64,000 nucleotides of DNA, from the IMG/VR virus record IMGVR_UViG_3300032282_001282, positions 22,284-86,283 of that record, one strand, 5' to 3'. How positions within the stretch are numbered: position 1 is the stretch's first letter; each line of letters opens with the position of its first letter. Below are positions 25,077-32,510 of this stretch, in pieces. The translations under genes were made by a program, and so were the position numbers. The notes under the pieces were generated by a model. It was not told the DNA's origin, searched no databases, and saw nothing but the letters and a program-made list of their open reading frames with translations. The DNA comes from a virus.

Positions 25077-25309
25077 AGCCAACGCAACCTAAAATGTACA
25101 AGATCACGGGCATCTTCAAATCTAAAACTAAAGCCTACTGTGCTTTCGTATCCGTGTATGTGGTAACGTCCACCCGGTGCTGTTTCTAACCATTTAAGTA
25201 TTTCTCTAATAGGGTAGTGTGGCCCTTCTAGTACATCACGCCAGAGTACGATAGCCTCAAACCAATGTTTGGGTGGCGGCCATAGTTGGTCTGATGGAAC
25301 GTGTATCAT
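25073..25309 (-). CDS. Small array protein, F-x-L-R-W family
   Basis: 78 aa. Ends FEDARDLVHFRLRWL, the shared C-terminal signature of the 25.1-27.5 kb array. The middle (KWLETAPGGRYHIHGYES, SFRFEDARD) resembles its neighbours. Overlaps both adjacent genes by 4 nt. Function unknown. Confidence 0.6.
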   Translation of the reverse strand: MIHVPSDQLWPPPKHWFEAIVLWRDVLEGPHYPIREILKWLETAPGGRYHIHGYESTVGFSFRFEDARDLVHFRLRWL

Positions 25310-25554
25310 TTAAATTTTAGACTAAAGATAGTAGCATCTTTTCCATCGATAAAGTAAAACGCGGCAACTTCATCAAACATAGCACTGACATCAGCTGTTT
25401 CTACTATCTCTGAATATATTAAACTTAGATTTTGTTCACGGCACCAACGTTTCATTTGCCAAAGGCGAAACGCAGGATCGCCAACTAGGACCTGATGGCA
25501 TCGGTCTAAAACTTCTTTAGGCGGAACTGGAATACTATGATTGTTTACGTACAT
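25306..25554 (-). CDS. Small array protein, F-x-L-K-F variant
   Basis: 82 aa from ATG 25554. Ends FIDGKDATIFSLKFK. LWQMKRWCREQNLSLIY in the middle is the equivalent of the helical segment in the sister proteins. Translationally coupled to both neighbours. Confidence 0.6.
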   Translation of the reverse strand: MYVNNHSIPVPPKEVLDRCHQVLVGDPAFRLWQMKRWCREQNLSLIYSEIVETADVSAMFDEVAAFYFIDGKDATIFSLKFK

Positions 25555-25820
25555 TATGACCACCTCAATGACATTAGAGTATAAAGTCTTTCGTGTACAT
25601 CAAATGTATCTAGCACACGATAACGGTACTGTGAAGTAGTATGCTCATACCACAGGTTGTTTTCTTGCTCACGTATCCAAGGAGTAACCCTGGGTTCAAC
25701 ATGAACTACAAACCATTTTTCTCCATCAACTACCGCAGAGTCAACAACTTCAAAACGATTCCGTTGCACGGCACGTGGCACAACGGTTGCTCGATTGGTT
25801 AATGCACGTTTCTTTTTCAT
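25554..25820 (-). CDS. Small array protein, L-x-L-R-W variant
   Basis: 88 aa from ATG 25820, overlapping the stop of the upstream gene. Very basic start (MKKKRALTNRATVVPRAVQR), then WFVVHVEPRVTPWI, ending LYTLMSLRWS, a diverged form of the array signature. Confidence 0.6.
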   Translation of the reverse strand: MKKKRALTNRATVVPRAVQRNRFEVVDSAVVDGEKWFVVHVEPRVTPWIREQENNLWYEHTTSQYRYRVLDTFDVHERLYTLMSLRWS

Positions 25821-26119
25821 CCCCACCTCAGCAAAAACATAGTGCGGTCGGCATCATGGTTAAAATGTAAAACCATGCCTTCTTGTCTAATACCTGGATA
25901 CTGACCCATCCACTTTTCTATAGCCTGTTGATTATTAACCCAATGTACATAGTCCTCAATAATCAACAATAGCTCGCCATCTGTTGGACTTTTAGCCGGA
26001 ATAAACTTTCCGCCAGTGGTCATTTGTATTACCCCGTTAAGAAACGTAAGTTCCTGCCCGTTGTGTTCTACAGTAACCTGTGTCAGCGTGGGAGTAATTT
26101 CTTTGTAGGTCTTTTTCAT
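25817..26119 (-). CDS. Small array protein, F-x-L-R-W family
   Basis: 100 aa. VEHNGQELTFLNGV, DYVHWVNNQQAIEKW and the C-terminal HDADRTMFLLRWG. The D-A-D-x-x-M-F-x-L-R-W end is one of the clearest examples of the motif. Overlaps both neighbours by 4 nt. Confidence 0.62.
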   Translation of the reverse strand: MKKTYKEITPTLTQVTVEHNGQELTFLNGVIQMTTGGKFIPAKSPTDGELLLIIEDYVHWVNNQQAIEKWMGQYPGIRQEGMVLHFNHDADRTMFLLRWG

Positions 26120-26388
26120 ACCAAAGATTCGATATCTTTACAAATAAGTTTGAGCCACACTAGTTCTTGTTCGTCAACTCGATCCCAGCCCAGCTCGGAT
26201 ATCGGCCCTTTGATCAAGCTGGTACCATTGGCATTTTCTAGCCACACACGTCGACTATGTGTTTGTGCTTCTTCGTGCAAATGGCGCCAACCTATAGTAT
26301 CAGGTTTAAGATCTGTAATGCTCAGATATCTAATGTCTTGTCCAAAGACTGTAGTATCTTCGTAAATTTCGTAATAGTAGTTGATCAT
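26116..26388 (-). CDS. Small array protein, diverged C-terminus
   Basis: 90 aa from ATG 26388, which overlaps the upstream stop as ATGA. INYYYEIYEDTTVFG and RVDEQELVWLKLIC; the W-L-K-L segment near the end may be the equivalent of F-x-L-K-W, followed by an extra nine residues. Function unknown. Confidence 0.55.
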   Translation of the reverse strand: MINYYYEIYEDTTVFGQDIRYLSITDLKPDTIGWRHLHEEAQTHSRRVWLENANGTSLIKGPISELGWDRVDEQELVWLKLICKDIESLV

Positions 26389-26642
26389 TTTTCTACCCAC
26401 TGCTCGCATTTCATACGTGCTGTTGGTTCCCATTCTTCATTGTATAGAAAATATTCAGCCTGGCTACCATTGTCGCCATCTTCCTGCATCATTTTGCTAA
26501 TTTCAGGAAAGTAGTTTAGGAATGCTTGGCCAAACCTATAGTCTGGTGCTTGCAGACGTGTCCATACCAAGTGTTTAAGAAACTCTTCGTATCGTTCTCG
26601 TGTTATTTTATACTGATAAGGGTTTGCTTTATACTCTGGCAT
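26385..26642 (-). CDS. Small phage protein inside the array, not of the F-x-L-K-W type
   Basis: 85 aa. RFGQAFLNYFPEISKMM, DGDNGSQAEYFLYNEEW and a helical end are typical of a separate family of small phage proteins. It lacks the array's C-terminal signature, so it may be an insertion in the array. Overlaps the gene upstream by 14 nt. Confidence 0.6.
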   Translation of the reverse strand: MPEYKANPYQYKITRERYEEFLKHLVWTRLQAPDYRFGQAFLNYFPEISKMMQEDGDNGSQAEYFLYNEEWEPTARMKCEQWVEK

Positions 26643-26886
26643 TCATGCCCCATTTTAACTTAAAAAATGTGCAGTCTTTTTCTTCTAGATGACCTACTAT
26701 GTCGACTCGGTATCCATAGCTTTCAGGATCGGGTATACAATGAAATACTATTTCTCCTACAGCGTGGTCCATTACCCACTGACCATGTTCTGTCTGTTGC
26801 CACTCGTGTATAGGGAAGCCTGCATACAAATATGGGTCTTCAACATCGCCCATTTTAAAAGAATAAAGGCGTAACTTAACTGTCAT
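26629..26886 (-). CDS. Small array protein, F-x-L-K-W family
   Basis: 85 aa. VMDHAVGEIVFHCIPD and CTFFKLKWGMNARV; the signature is followed by five extra residues that overlap the next gene. Starts one base before the stop of the upstream gene. Confidence 0.6.
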   Translation of the reverse strand: MTVKLRLYSFKMGDVEDPYLYAGFPIHEWQQTEHGQWVMDHAVGEIVFHCIPDPESYGYRVDIVGHLEEKDCTFFKLKWGMNARV

Positions 26887-27137
26887 TACACCAATCTTCT
26901 ACCGACAAATTCCACAGCAATTTCATCTTCACTACGTCGCCGTCCTGCAGTCTTAAGTTGAAACATAAGTGCATCCTGCTCATCGTCAAAGGTAAAATCC
27001 ATAAAATTTTCTGTGGGATGAAACTGCATACGCTCGCCGGGTAAGCCAAAGGTCTCCACAGTCCATGCCAGTAGTTCGTTCCACATATGATCTTTATCAT
27101 ATGGATTTTCCCAAGGTACTCTAATTGTTATCGACAT
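26886..27137 (-). CDS. Small array protein, F-x-L-K variant with extended tail
   Basis: 83 aa. HMWNELLAWTVETFG and FDDEQDALMFQLKTAG: the motif D-x-x-D-A-x-x-F-x-L-K is present but Trp is replaced and a charged 18-residue tail follows. Overlaps the next gene by one base. Confidence 0.6.
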   Translation of the reverse strand: MSITIRVPWENPYDKDHMWNELLAWTVETFGLPGERMQFHPTENFMDFTFDDEQDALMFQLKTAGRRRSEDEIAVEFVGRRLV

Positions 27138-27348
27138 GCTGTTCCTTTAGTATTTCCCAGGCACTATTGTGCCAATCTCTAAGCCACGGAGTACCATCAC
27201 ATTCTTCAACGTGCCGCATCACTGCAACACGACCAGCTGTTTCCATGGCCTCACCCAAAAAGAAACTGAACAATCGTTCGCCGTTCTTGTTAATTACTAT
27301 TGACATAGAGCCCGGTTCTATGTTCCAGGAATAATTATCTATTGCCAT
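27121..27348 (-). CDS. Small array-region protein
   Basis: 75 aa from ATG 27348 (MAIDNYSW). INKNGERLFSFFLGEAM and a helical end (LRDWHNSAWEILKEQH); the array signature is not visible. Unknown function; overlaps neighbours. Confidence 0.52.
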   Translation of the reverse strand: MAIDNYSWNIEPGSMSIVINKNGERLFSFFLGEAMETAGRVAVMRHVEECDGTPWLRDWHNSAWEILKEQHVDNN

Positions 27349-27527
27349 TTTAATCGAAACCAATTGGCTTTTTTTGTGTCGTTAAATGAAAAGGTATACA
27401 CTGGGCGTAAATCAGCCATGTGTAAATTCCAATCGTCTCTGTTGATATGTGATTGACACCACTCAGATGCCGCATTACATTTATCAACGCCGTTAATTAC
27501 AACTGTATAAGGTAAGTTTGTGTTCAT
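27339..27527 (-). CDS. First gene of the small-protein array, F-x-L-K-W family
   Basis: 62 aa. Ends FNDTKKANWFRLKWQ with the array signature. The start codon lies only about 6 nt downstream of a TATAAT box, so the message may be leaderless or nearly so. Confidence 0.6.
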   Translation of the reverse strand: MNTNLPYTVVINGVDKCNAASEWCQSHINRDDWNLHMADLRPVYTFSFNDTKKANWFRLKWQ

Positions 27528-27532
27528 ACCTT

Positions 27533-27561
27533 ATTATACATTATTTGCTATTTCTTGTCAG
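27533..27561 (-). promoter_or_regulatory. Sigma70-like promoter of the small-gene array
   Basis: Minus strand CTGACA (27561-27556), 17-nt spacer, TATAAT (27538-27533); the following ATG is at 27527. Confidence 0.75.
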
Positions 27562-27940
27562 CGTTTTCGGCAGAACAACATAGTGCTTCAAGAGTTTTAT
27601 AGTGTTCGTATGCTTGTTTGAGAGCTTCAAATTCTTTGAGCTTTTTTGGGTCCGGTACAAGTATGGCAAGTCGATCTTGCAAGGTCTTTAAGGTCTCTCG
27701 GAGGCTCATACCATCTAGTTCAATATCTGATTCGGTTATTTTAACTTTACCTACAGTCATATTTGGGCTTGTTTGTGTAGTCCAACTTGGAGCATATCCG
27801 CTGGTACCAGAGCCCGAAATAATATATGGACTAGTTAATACTGTTCCGCTACCCCCACCAGCTATTGTTATATTACCTGTGTATGGGCCGGCGTTGACTG
27901 TATATGTAGGTGGTATTGTTATATTTGAGTAATTTGCCAT
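27548..27940 (-). CDS. Probable small virion protein with Gly/Ser/Thr-rich head and coiled C-terminus
   Basis: 130 aa from ATG 27940; a TTG 18 nt upstream is possible. The first 60 residues are Gly/Ser/Thr/Tyr-rich beta-like sequence, then ESDIELDGMSLRETLKTLQDRLAIL starts a helical region; this ELDGxSLxxTL segment is common in small structural proteins of T4-like phages. Role inferred. Confidence 0.55.
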   Translation of the reverse strand: MANYSNITIPPTYTVNAGPYTGNITIAGGGSGTVLTSPYIISGSGTSGYAPSWTTQTSPNMTVGKVKITESDIELDGMSLRETLKTLQDRLAILVPDPKKLKEFEALKQAYEHYKTLEALCCSAENADKK

Positions 27941-27960
27941 TGTGTTCTTTCTGGCCAAGA

Positions 27961-27987
27961 AAAAGCCTATACGGTTAAGTATAGGCT
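27961..27987 (-). terminator. Intrinsic terminator after the porin gene
   Basis: Minus strand AGCCTATAC / GTATAGGCT 9-bp stem with a 6-nt loop, then TTTTTCTT; 24 nt after the porin stop. Confidence 0.85.
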
Positions 27988-28010
27988 CTTTGCGTTACGT
28001 TGTCAACTGA

Positions 28011-29168
28011 TTAGAAGCGATGTGTCATACCAACCACATAAGCGTTTTGAGTAGTTCCTGTAGAAGCTACCACGCTTGGGTATGTTGCTGTTCCGTATAG
28101 TGAACCATAGTTTGCACCACCAGCACCATATGGAGCAAATCCACTAGTACCTTTGTTGGCAGTAGAAGCTACACCAATGTAAGCAGTGGTACGCTTGCTA
28201 AAGTTGTAGTCACCCACTAGACTCCAGGTTTGCGAACCATTAGCAGAACTGATATTGTCTTTGAGATTGTAATAACCAGCAGTCACATCAACCTTGGAAG
28301 TTGCATTATACTTGACACTTACTTGACGTAGATCAAAGTCTGTGTTAGCGGCATTGGCACCATTTGGGTTTTGGAAGTTTGCCCAACCAGCGGCTACCTT
28401 GAACTTGTCAATGGTGTAGTTACCACCGATAGTTGTTGTTTCAGCAGTTGCTAACCCAGCGGCACTATTAGATGTCTGATAACTGGCAGAACCATTAAAC
28501 GCACCACGAGTATAAGCCAATGCATACAAACGACGGCTACTTGCATCCAACGCACCAAAAGTTGTGTTATCGGCTACACCGCCAGTTGTGTATTGTACAG
28601 AACCTTTGAAGCCTGCAATCACTGGAGTGTCTAAACGAACAGCGTTACTCAGGAATGTTGTACCAGTCATGGTAGCAAGACCAGTCTTGGCTGTGCTTGT
28701 GCCACCAAAGGTAGAACCATCATTCCAGTAGTTCAAAGAACCACCAAAGTTACGGCCTGCGTTAACGTCACCAACTGCAAATGATTCAAATGCCAAGTTG
28801 TCTTGACGACCTAGAGTCATACGACCCAAGCCGGTGTTGTCTAGATAAACGTTTGCGCCACGGCTGAACACGTTGTTTGCTGTGCCCGAACTTGAACTTG
28901 CACCTTGGCTACCATCGGCTGGATTGATCTGTGATTCAATTTTGAATCCAGCTTTTGTACCGCCACCTAAATCTTCTGTACCAGTAAAACCAATACGGCT
29001 GGTCCACATTGGTGAACTGAGGACTTGGGTCGCGTTTTGACCTGCTGTTCCAACGTTGGTTGCGTTAACAACACCAATGTCCATGATACCATAGACACTA
29101 ACGTTTGATTGAGCGTGGGCGATGCCAAAACTTAAGGCAAGGCTTACCGCTAATAGTAGTTTCTTCAT
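28011..29168 (-). CDS. Outer-membrane general porin (Gram-negative porin family, betaproteobacterial type)
   Basis: 385 aa with signal peptide MKKLLLAVSLALSFGIAHAQ. SNVSVYGIMDIGVV, SRIGFTGTEDLGGGTKAGF, GRMTLGRQDNLAFE and the terminal YVVGMTHRF (aromatic last residue recognised by the BAM machinery) follow the Burkholderiales porin pattern over the full length. It forms a 16-stranded trimeric channel in the outer membrane. It has its own TTGACA promoter and terminator, so it is a separate expression unit. Possible roles: nutrient uptake, replacing or masking the host receptor. Confidence 0.93.
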   Translation of the reverse strand: MKKLLLAVSLALSFGIAHAQSNVSVYGIMDIGVVNATNVGTAGQNATQVLSSPMWTSRIGFTGTEDLGGGTKAGFKIESQINPADGSQGASSSSGTANNVFSRGANVYLDNTGLGRMTLGRQDNLAFESFAVGDVNAGRNFGGSLNYWNDGSTFGGTSTAKTGLATMTGTTFLSNAVRLDTPVIAGFKGSVQYTTGGVADNTTFGALDASSRRLYALAYTRGAFNGSASYQTSNSAAGLATAETTTIGGNYTIDKFKVAAGWANFQNPNGANAANTDFDLRQVSVKYNATSKVDVTAGYYNLKDNISSANGSQTWSLVGDYNFSKRTTAYIGVASTANKGTSGFAPYGAGGANYGSLYGTATYPSVVASTGTTQNAYVVGMTHRF

Positions 29169-29220
29169 TGTAAAATTTTCCTTTTTTTATTAAGATCGAT
29201 AGTTAAACTATCTTGGTTGA

Positions 29221-29249
29221 TATTAACATAACTGTAGTCGTTATGTCAA
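29221..29249 (-). promoter_or_regulatory. Sigma70-like promoter of the porin gene
   Basis: Minus strand TTGACA (29249-29244), 17-nt spacer, TTAATA (29226-29221), about 50 nt before the porin start; the leader contains the inverted repeat GATAGTTTAACTATC. Confidence 0.7.
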
Positions 29250-29323
29250 TAGACTGCTTTTTTATTTAGTGGTAGTTGGCTATACCAGTTTAAAAAAGAT
29301 TCTTTTTTGGCGTAATTTGGCCA

Positions 29324-30103
29324 TTAACTACTACTATAACTAGCTTTTAATGTATTTTCTAGTTTAGTTGTATCAGCACAAGTATAGGCTTGGTAACTGT
29401 TTTTTAGTTCGGCGGGCATTGGAACAACATCAATGGGTACATCAAATAATTGAGCTACACTATAAAAACTTCTTGGTTGACCAGTACCTACGTTCCATAC
29501 TCCGGACTCTTTAACGTTTAAAAACTTCATGTGCGTATCTACAACACGACCAACGTGAATAAAATCTCTACAGTATTTTTCACTGTTTTCAAAAACTTCA
29601 ATTCGACCTAGAGTCTTGGCCTGCTGTTGGAATTGCATAAAAGGACTTGCTTGGTTGCCTTTGTGTTCTTCGCCGTTGGGACCATAGACATTAAAGTATC
29701 GAAACCCTTGTGCTGTAAAACTACTAGGATTGTTTTGCACATAGCGTTCAAACAAATACTTTGACCAAGCATAAGGTGTGCGTGGATCAACAGGAGCATC
29801 TTCTTTAAAAGTACTTACTAGACCGTAGACGCTTGCAGAGCTTGCATATTGAAATTTTACTCTAACACTTTTACAATCTTCGTAAAGCTGAATACTAAAA
29901 TCTAAATTTTGTCTAAGTACTTTTTCAATGTCACGCTCAGTAGTGCTACTAATAGCACCAAGGTGTATACACCAGTTGTGTCCTGATATTTGTGGATAAG
30001 GATCTCCCCACTCGTATGTAGTAACTTCGTGACCTTCGGCTTGCAGTCTAAGTAACATATGGCCACCAATGAAACCACGGTGGCCTGTTAATAAAATTTT
30101 CAT
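29324..30103 (-). CDS. hldD: NAD-dependent sugar epimerase, ADP-glycero-manno-heptose 6-epimerase-like
   Basis: 259 aa SDR. TGHRGFIGGHML is the Rossmann TGxxGFIG motif, HLGAISSTTERD resembles HldD, YAWSKYLFERY is the catalytic YxxxK, and RYFNVYGPNGEEHKG is an HldD-like stretch. Shorter than host HldD (about 310-330 aa). With the kinase and nucleotidyltransferase genes upstream it would complete ADP-L-glycero-D-manno-heptose formation. Confidence 0.8.
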   Translation of the reverse strand: MKILLTGHRGFIGGHMLLRLQAEGHEVTTYEWGDPYPQISGHNWCIHLGAISSTTERDIEKVLRQNLDFSIQLYEDCKSVRVKFQYASSASVYGLVSTFKEDAPVDPRTPYAWSKYLFERYVQNNPSSFTAQGFRYFNVYGPNGEEHKGNQASPFMQFQQQAKTLGRIEVFENSEKYCRDFIHVGRVVDTHMKFLNVKESGVWNVGTGQPRSFYSVAQLFDVPIDVVPMPAELKNSYQAYTCADTTKLENTLKASYSSS

Positions 30104-30459
30104 CGCTGACTATCGCCCTTGCCTACTCGGTAATTGTCCTCTACAGAGTCTGGCGTAGAAACTTCAATAACTGTACCTGCTTTAATACATTCTAATTGAT
30201 GCGGCATACAAGGAGTATTATGCCAAGTATCGCCTTCATTTAATTCTACTTCATAAACCGAAGCATCCTTGGTATCAATATGTCGGACAATAAATTTACC
30301 CGATTGTATATACCAAGTTTCTTCTTTGTCTTTATGGAAGTGCATACTAAATTTACAACCTGTTTCAAAGTTCATAAACTTGCCGCAATATTTGTCGTTA
30401 GTGGCCCAGATAAATTCTGAACCCCACCCCTTTGGTACTAAACCTTTTAATTTTGTCAT
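30100..30459 (-). CDS. Cupin-type sugar-phosphate protein
   Basis: 119 aa. FSMHFHKDKEETWYIQSGKF and GDTWHNTPCMPHQLECI give the two cupin motifs with three His and one Glu metal ligands, as in mannose-6-phosphate isomerase C-domains. Overlaps genes on both sides by 4 nt within the heptose cluster. Possibly isomerises or shields a sugar phosphate. Confidence 0.7.
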   Translation of the reverse strand: MTKLKGLVPKGWGSEFIWATNDKYCGKFMNFETGCKFSMHFHKDKEETWYIQSGKFIVRHIDTKDASVYEVELNEGDTWHNTPCMPHQLECIKAGTVIEVSTPDSVEDNYRVGKGDSQR

Positions 30460-31208
30460 TTGATTTCCTCTAAAGTAGGCGCATAGTTTCCTAGGTGCTG
30501 TACTGTAACTGCACTGGCACGTATAGCAAACTCAATTGCCTGTTCCATATTTTTTGTATTTAGATATTCATATGTAAGGGCAGACAAGAATGTATCTCCT
30601 GCGCCACATACATCGGCAACTTCAACGGGTTCAGCGTCAAAGTCAAAGCCATTCCAAAAAGCACCTTCAGCACCCATTGTAATAATTAGGTACCCGGGGT
30701 CTGGAACGCTTGTAACAAGACCTGCTTCTAGTTGGTTGATTTTAATATAGCAACCATTGATAGATTTTAAGTCTGTTTTCTTAGTGTCAACAAATATAGG
30801 GCCAACAAATTCCTTACGCAATTCTTCTATTAATTCGTAACTAACTGTGCCCTTATTATAATCGCTAATAACTATAGCATCGTAGATGTCGGGGATTTCG
30901 CTGGCAAAACTAAGCGGACTAGATACTTGATCATCGTCAATGCGAACTATATGTTGTTTGCTACGACTATCAATCAGTCTAGTCTTAGTAGATGTTTTAC
31001 CATGTAGGAAGTTTACATTACATCCAAGTGCTACTAGGTTAGCATATACATTACCAGCCATACCAGGCTTAGAGTCTGTGCCGCGTGGTACAAACACCGG
31101 TACAGGTGCTTCGGGACTAACACGATCTACAGTACCGTACTGATATACGTCTGTGCAGTTATCCCCGATTAATAATATGTTGAATTTTTTTTGTGCTTGA
31201 GTACTCAT
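30456..31208 (-). CDS. PfkB-family sugar kinase, HldE kinase-domain-like
   Basis: 250 aa from ATG 31208. LIGDNCTDVYQYGTVDR at the N-terminus and EVADVCGAGDTFLSALTYEYL (PfkB signature 2, anion hole and catalytic Asp) with KPGMAGNVYANLVALG (substrate loop) match the kinase domain of HldE/RfaE, which phosphorylates heptose-7-phosphate at C1. Host HldE is a fused kinase-transferase; here the halves are separate overlapping genes. Confidence 0.8.
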   Translation of the reverse strand: MSTQAQKKFNILLIGDNCTDVYQYGTVDRVSPEAPVPVFVPRGTDSKPGMAGNVYANLVALGCNVNFLHGKTSTKTRLIDSRSKQHIVRIDDDQVSSPLSFASEIPDIYDAIVISDYNKGTVSYELIEELRKEFVGPIFVDTKKTDLKSINGCYIKINQLEAGLVTSVPDPGYLIITMGAEGAFWNGFDFDAEPVEVADVCGAGDTFLSALTYEYLNTKNMEQAIEFAIRASAVTVQHLGNYAPTLEEIK

Positions 31209-31581
31209 CGATTCTTTCAAAAAATACAATTTGTGGGCATACCTCTTCCCCCACTATAGGCTTTCCTCGATAGTCACTACCTTTAACCATTATACTACAG
31301 TTCTTGATAATGTCAACTAGCTCTGCGTCGGTGCCAAAAATTTTAACTTCGTCAACAGAACGCAAATTTTCTAATAGAGTTTTTCTTTCTACTTCATTGT
31401 TAACTGGCCGTGAGGGACCTTTTAGACTGCGTACACGGCTATCGGAATCAATGGCTACAACTAGATAATCACCAAGGGATTTAGCATAATTTAATAATGC
31501 TAAGTGCCCGAGGTGCAATACATCAAAGGTACCATTTACTACTATTTTGACTGCTCTGCTAATTCTTTGTACCCTGCCCAA
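31159..31581 (-). CDS. Cytidylyltransferase-fold nucleotidyltransferase, HldE C-domain-like
   Basis: 140 aa. NGTFDVLHLGHLALLNYAKSLGD carries the HxGH motif, DSDSRVRSLKGPSRPVN and VKGSDYRGKPIVGEE match the adenylyltransferase half of HldE. It would form ADP-heptose from heptose-1-phosphate. No ATG fits; the likely start is TTG at 31581, overlapping the SGNH gene by 40 nt. Confidence 0.8.
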   Translation of the reverse strand: MGRVQRISRAVKIVVNGTFDVLHLGHLALLNYAKSLGDYLVVAIDSDSRVRSLKGPSRPVNNEVERKTLLENLRSVDEVKIFGTDAELVDIIKNCSIMVKGSDYRGKPIVGEEVCPQIVFFERIDEYSSTKKIQHIINRG

Positions 31582-31940
31582 CTTGGGTGAATGCCATCTG
31601 GCTGTAGTTGCTTAATTGGCAATACTACATCGCCATAATATGCGGCTACCTTTTTAACTGTTTCTTGGATGTCGGGTTTAATAGCCGGCAAAATCCAATA
31701 GACCCTTTCAGCTTTAGTCAGCTGACGAATAGTGCGTAATTCTGTTTCAGTCTTAACATACTTGTGATCATTTGATCCTAGACTAATAATAACAGTCTTA
31801 GCTTCGTACGGTGCTTTGTCAACGTTCTTATTAACCCATTGATAACTATTGATTCCGCCCTTGGCAATTACACTACATTCTTTTTTAAACTGATGGGTAC
31901 CAACAGCAATACTGTCGCCCATTATTAAACACTCTAACAT
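31542..31940 (-). CDS. Small SGNH/GDSL-like hydrolase
   Basis: 132 aa. IMGDSIAVGTHQF (block I, catalytic Ser), IISLGSNDHKY (block III, G-x-N-D) and LQPDGIHPSWAGYKEL (block V, D-x-x-H) are all present, so the triad is complete. Likely an esterase or lipase acting on sugar or peptidoglycan acyl groups. No signal peptide. First gene of the heptose operon. Confidence 0.78.
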   Translation of the reverse strand: MLECLIMGDSIAVGTHQFKKECSVIAKGGINSYQWVNKNVDKAPYEAKTVIISLGSNDHKYVKTETELRTIRQLTKAERVYWILPAIKPDIQETVKKVAAYYGDVVLPIKQLQPDGIHPSWAGYKELAEQSK

Positions 31941-31973
31941 TATACGTAACTTTCTTCAATTTGATGTAATAAT

Positions 31974-32002
31974 AGTATATAGTAACTTGACAAAATAGTC
32001 AA
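31974..32002 (-). promoter_or_regulatory. Sigma70-like promoter of the heptose cluster
   Basis: Minus strand TTGACT (32002-31997), 17-nt spacer, TATACT (31979-31974), 34 nt before the SGNH start. Confidence 0.78.
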
Positions 32003-32003
32003 G

Positions 32004-32032
32004 AAAAAACCTGAGGTTTTATCCCCAGGTTT
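32004..32032 (-). terminator. Intrinsic terminator upstream of the heptose promoter
   Basis: Minus strand AAACCTG / CAGGTTT stem followed by TTTTCTT, partly inside the last codons of the gene at 32019. Confidence 0.7.
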
Positions 32033-32264
32033 CTTCATACTTCATAAGTGCTAACTGTCTAGCTAACCATAATCTAAATTTTACACGATCCGATAATTCA
32101 ATGTCCTCTTGGACTAGCTTACCAAAATCTTTACTTCTTAGATTACGACCAAAGGTGACATCATCATCGACAATAATGTCATCATTGTCTTCTAGATTAC
32201 TTAGCGGCCGGCTTAGCTTCAGCCTTAGGTGCGTCTTTCTTAACAGAGTTGCTTTTTGTGGCAT
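32019..32264 (-). CDS. Small phage protein overlapping the secreted-protein gene
   Basis: 81 aa if started at ATG 32264; the start is uncertain. The C-terminal part (DFGKLVQEDIELSDRVKFRL, WLARQLALMKYEETWG) looks conserved and protein-like, while the N-terminal 25 residues are in another frame of the Ala/Lys-rich gene. Unknown function. Confidence 0.5.
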   Translation of the reverse strand: MPQKATLLRKTHLRLKLSRPLSNLEDNDDIIVDDDVTFGRNLRSKDFGKLVQEDIELSDRVKFRLWLARQLALMKYEETWG

Positions 32265-32421
32265 CTTCTGCTTTTTTGTGCTCCTTCTTGGCTTCTGGTT
32301 TAACTTCTGCCTTAGCTGGTGCTGAAGCGGCAGGCGCAGGATTTGCAGGAGCCTTGGCAGGTTCTGCGGCAAATGCTGTTAGTGCCAATGCTGAAACGAT
32401 GGTTGCGATAAGTGCTTTCAT
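32197..32421 (-). CDS. Secreted Ala/Lys/Pro-rich protein
   Basis: 74 aa. Signal peptide MKALIATIVSALALTAFAAEP followed by a low-complexity mature part of Ala, Lys, Glu and Pro (KAEVKPEAKKEHKKAED). Similar small secreted basic proteins occur in betaproteobacterial hosts. Its stop lies inside the next gene, which is read in another frame. Confidence 0.65.
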   Translation of the reverse strand: MKALIATIVSALALTAFAAEPAKAPANPAPAASAPAKAEVKPEAKKEHKKAEDATKSNSVKKDAPKAEAKPAAK

Positions 32422-32510
32422 TTTGAATTTCCTTTTAGGTTATACACAATTCTCACTGTGTACATATATAACGCATGGACCAACTGGTTAGTTGACAGCG
32501 TTATATAAAA

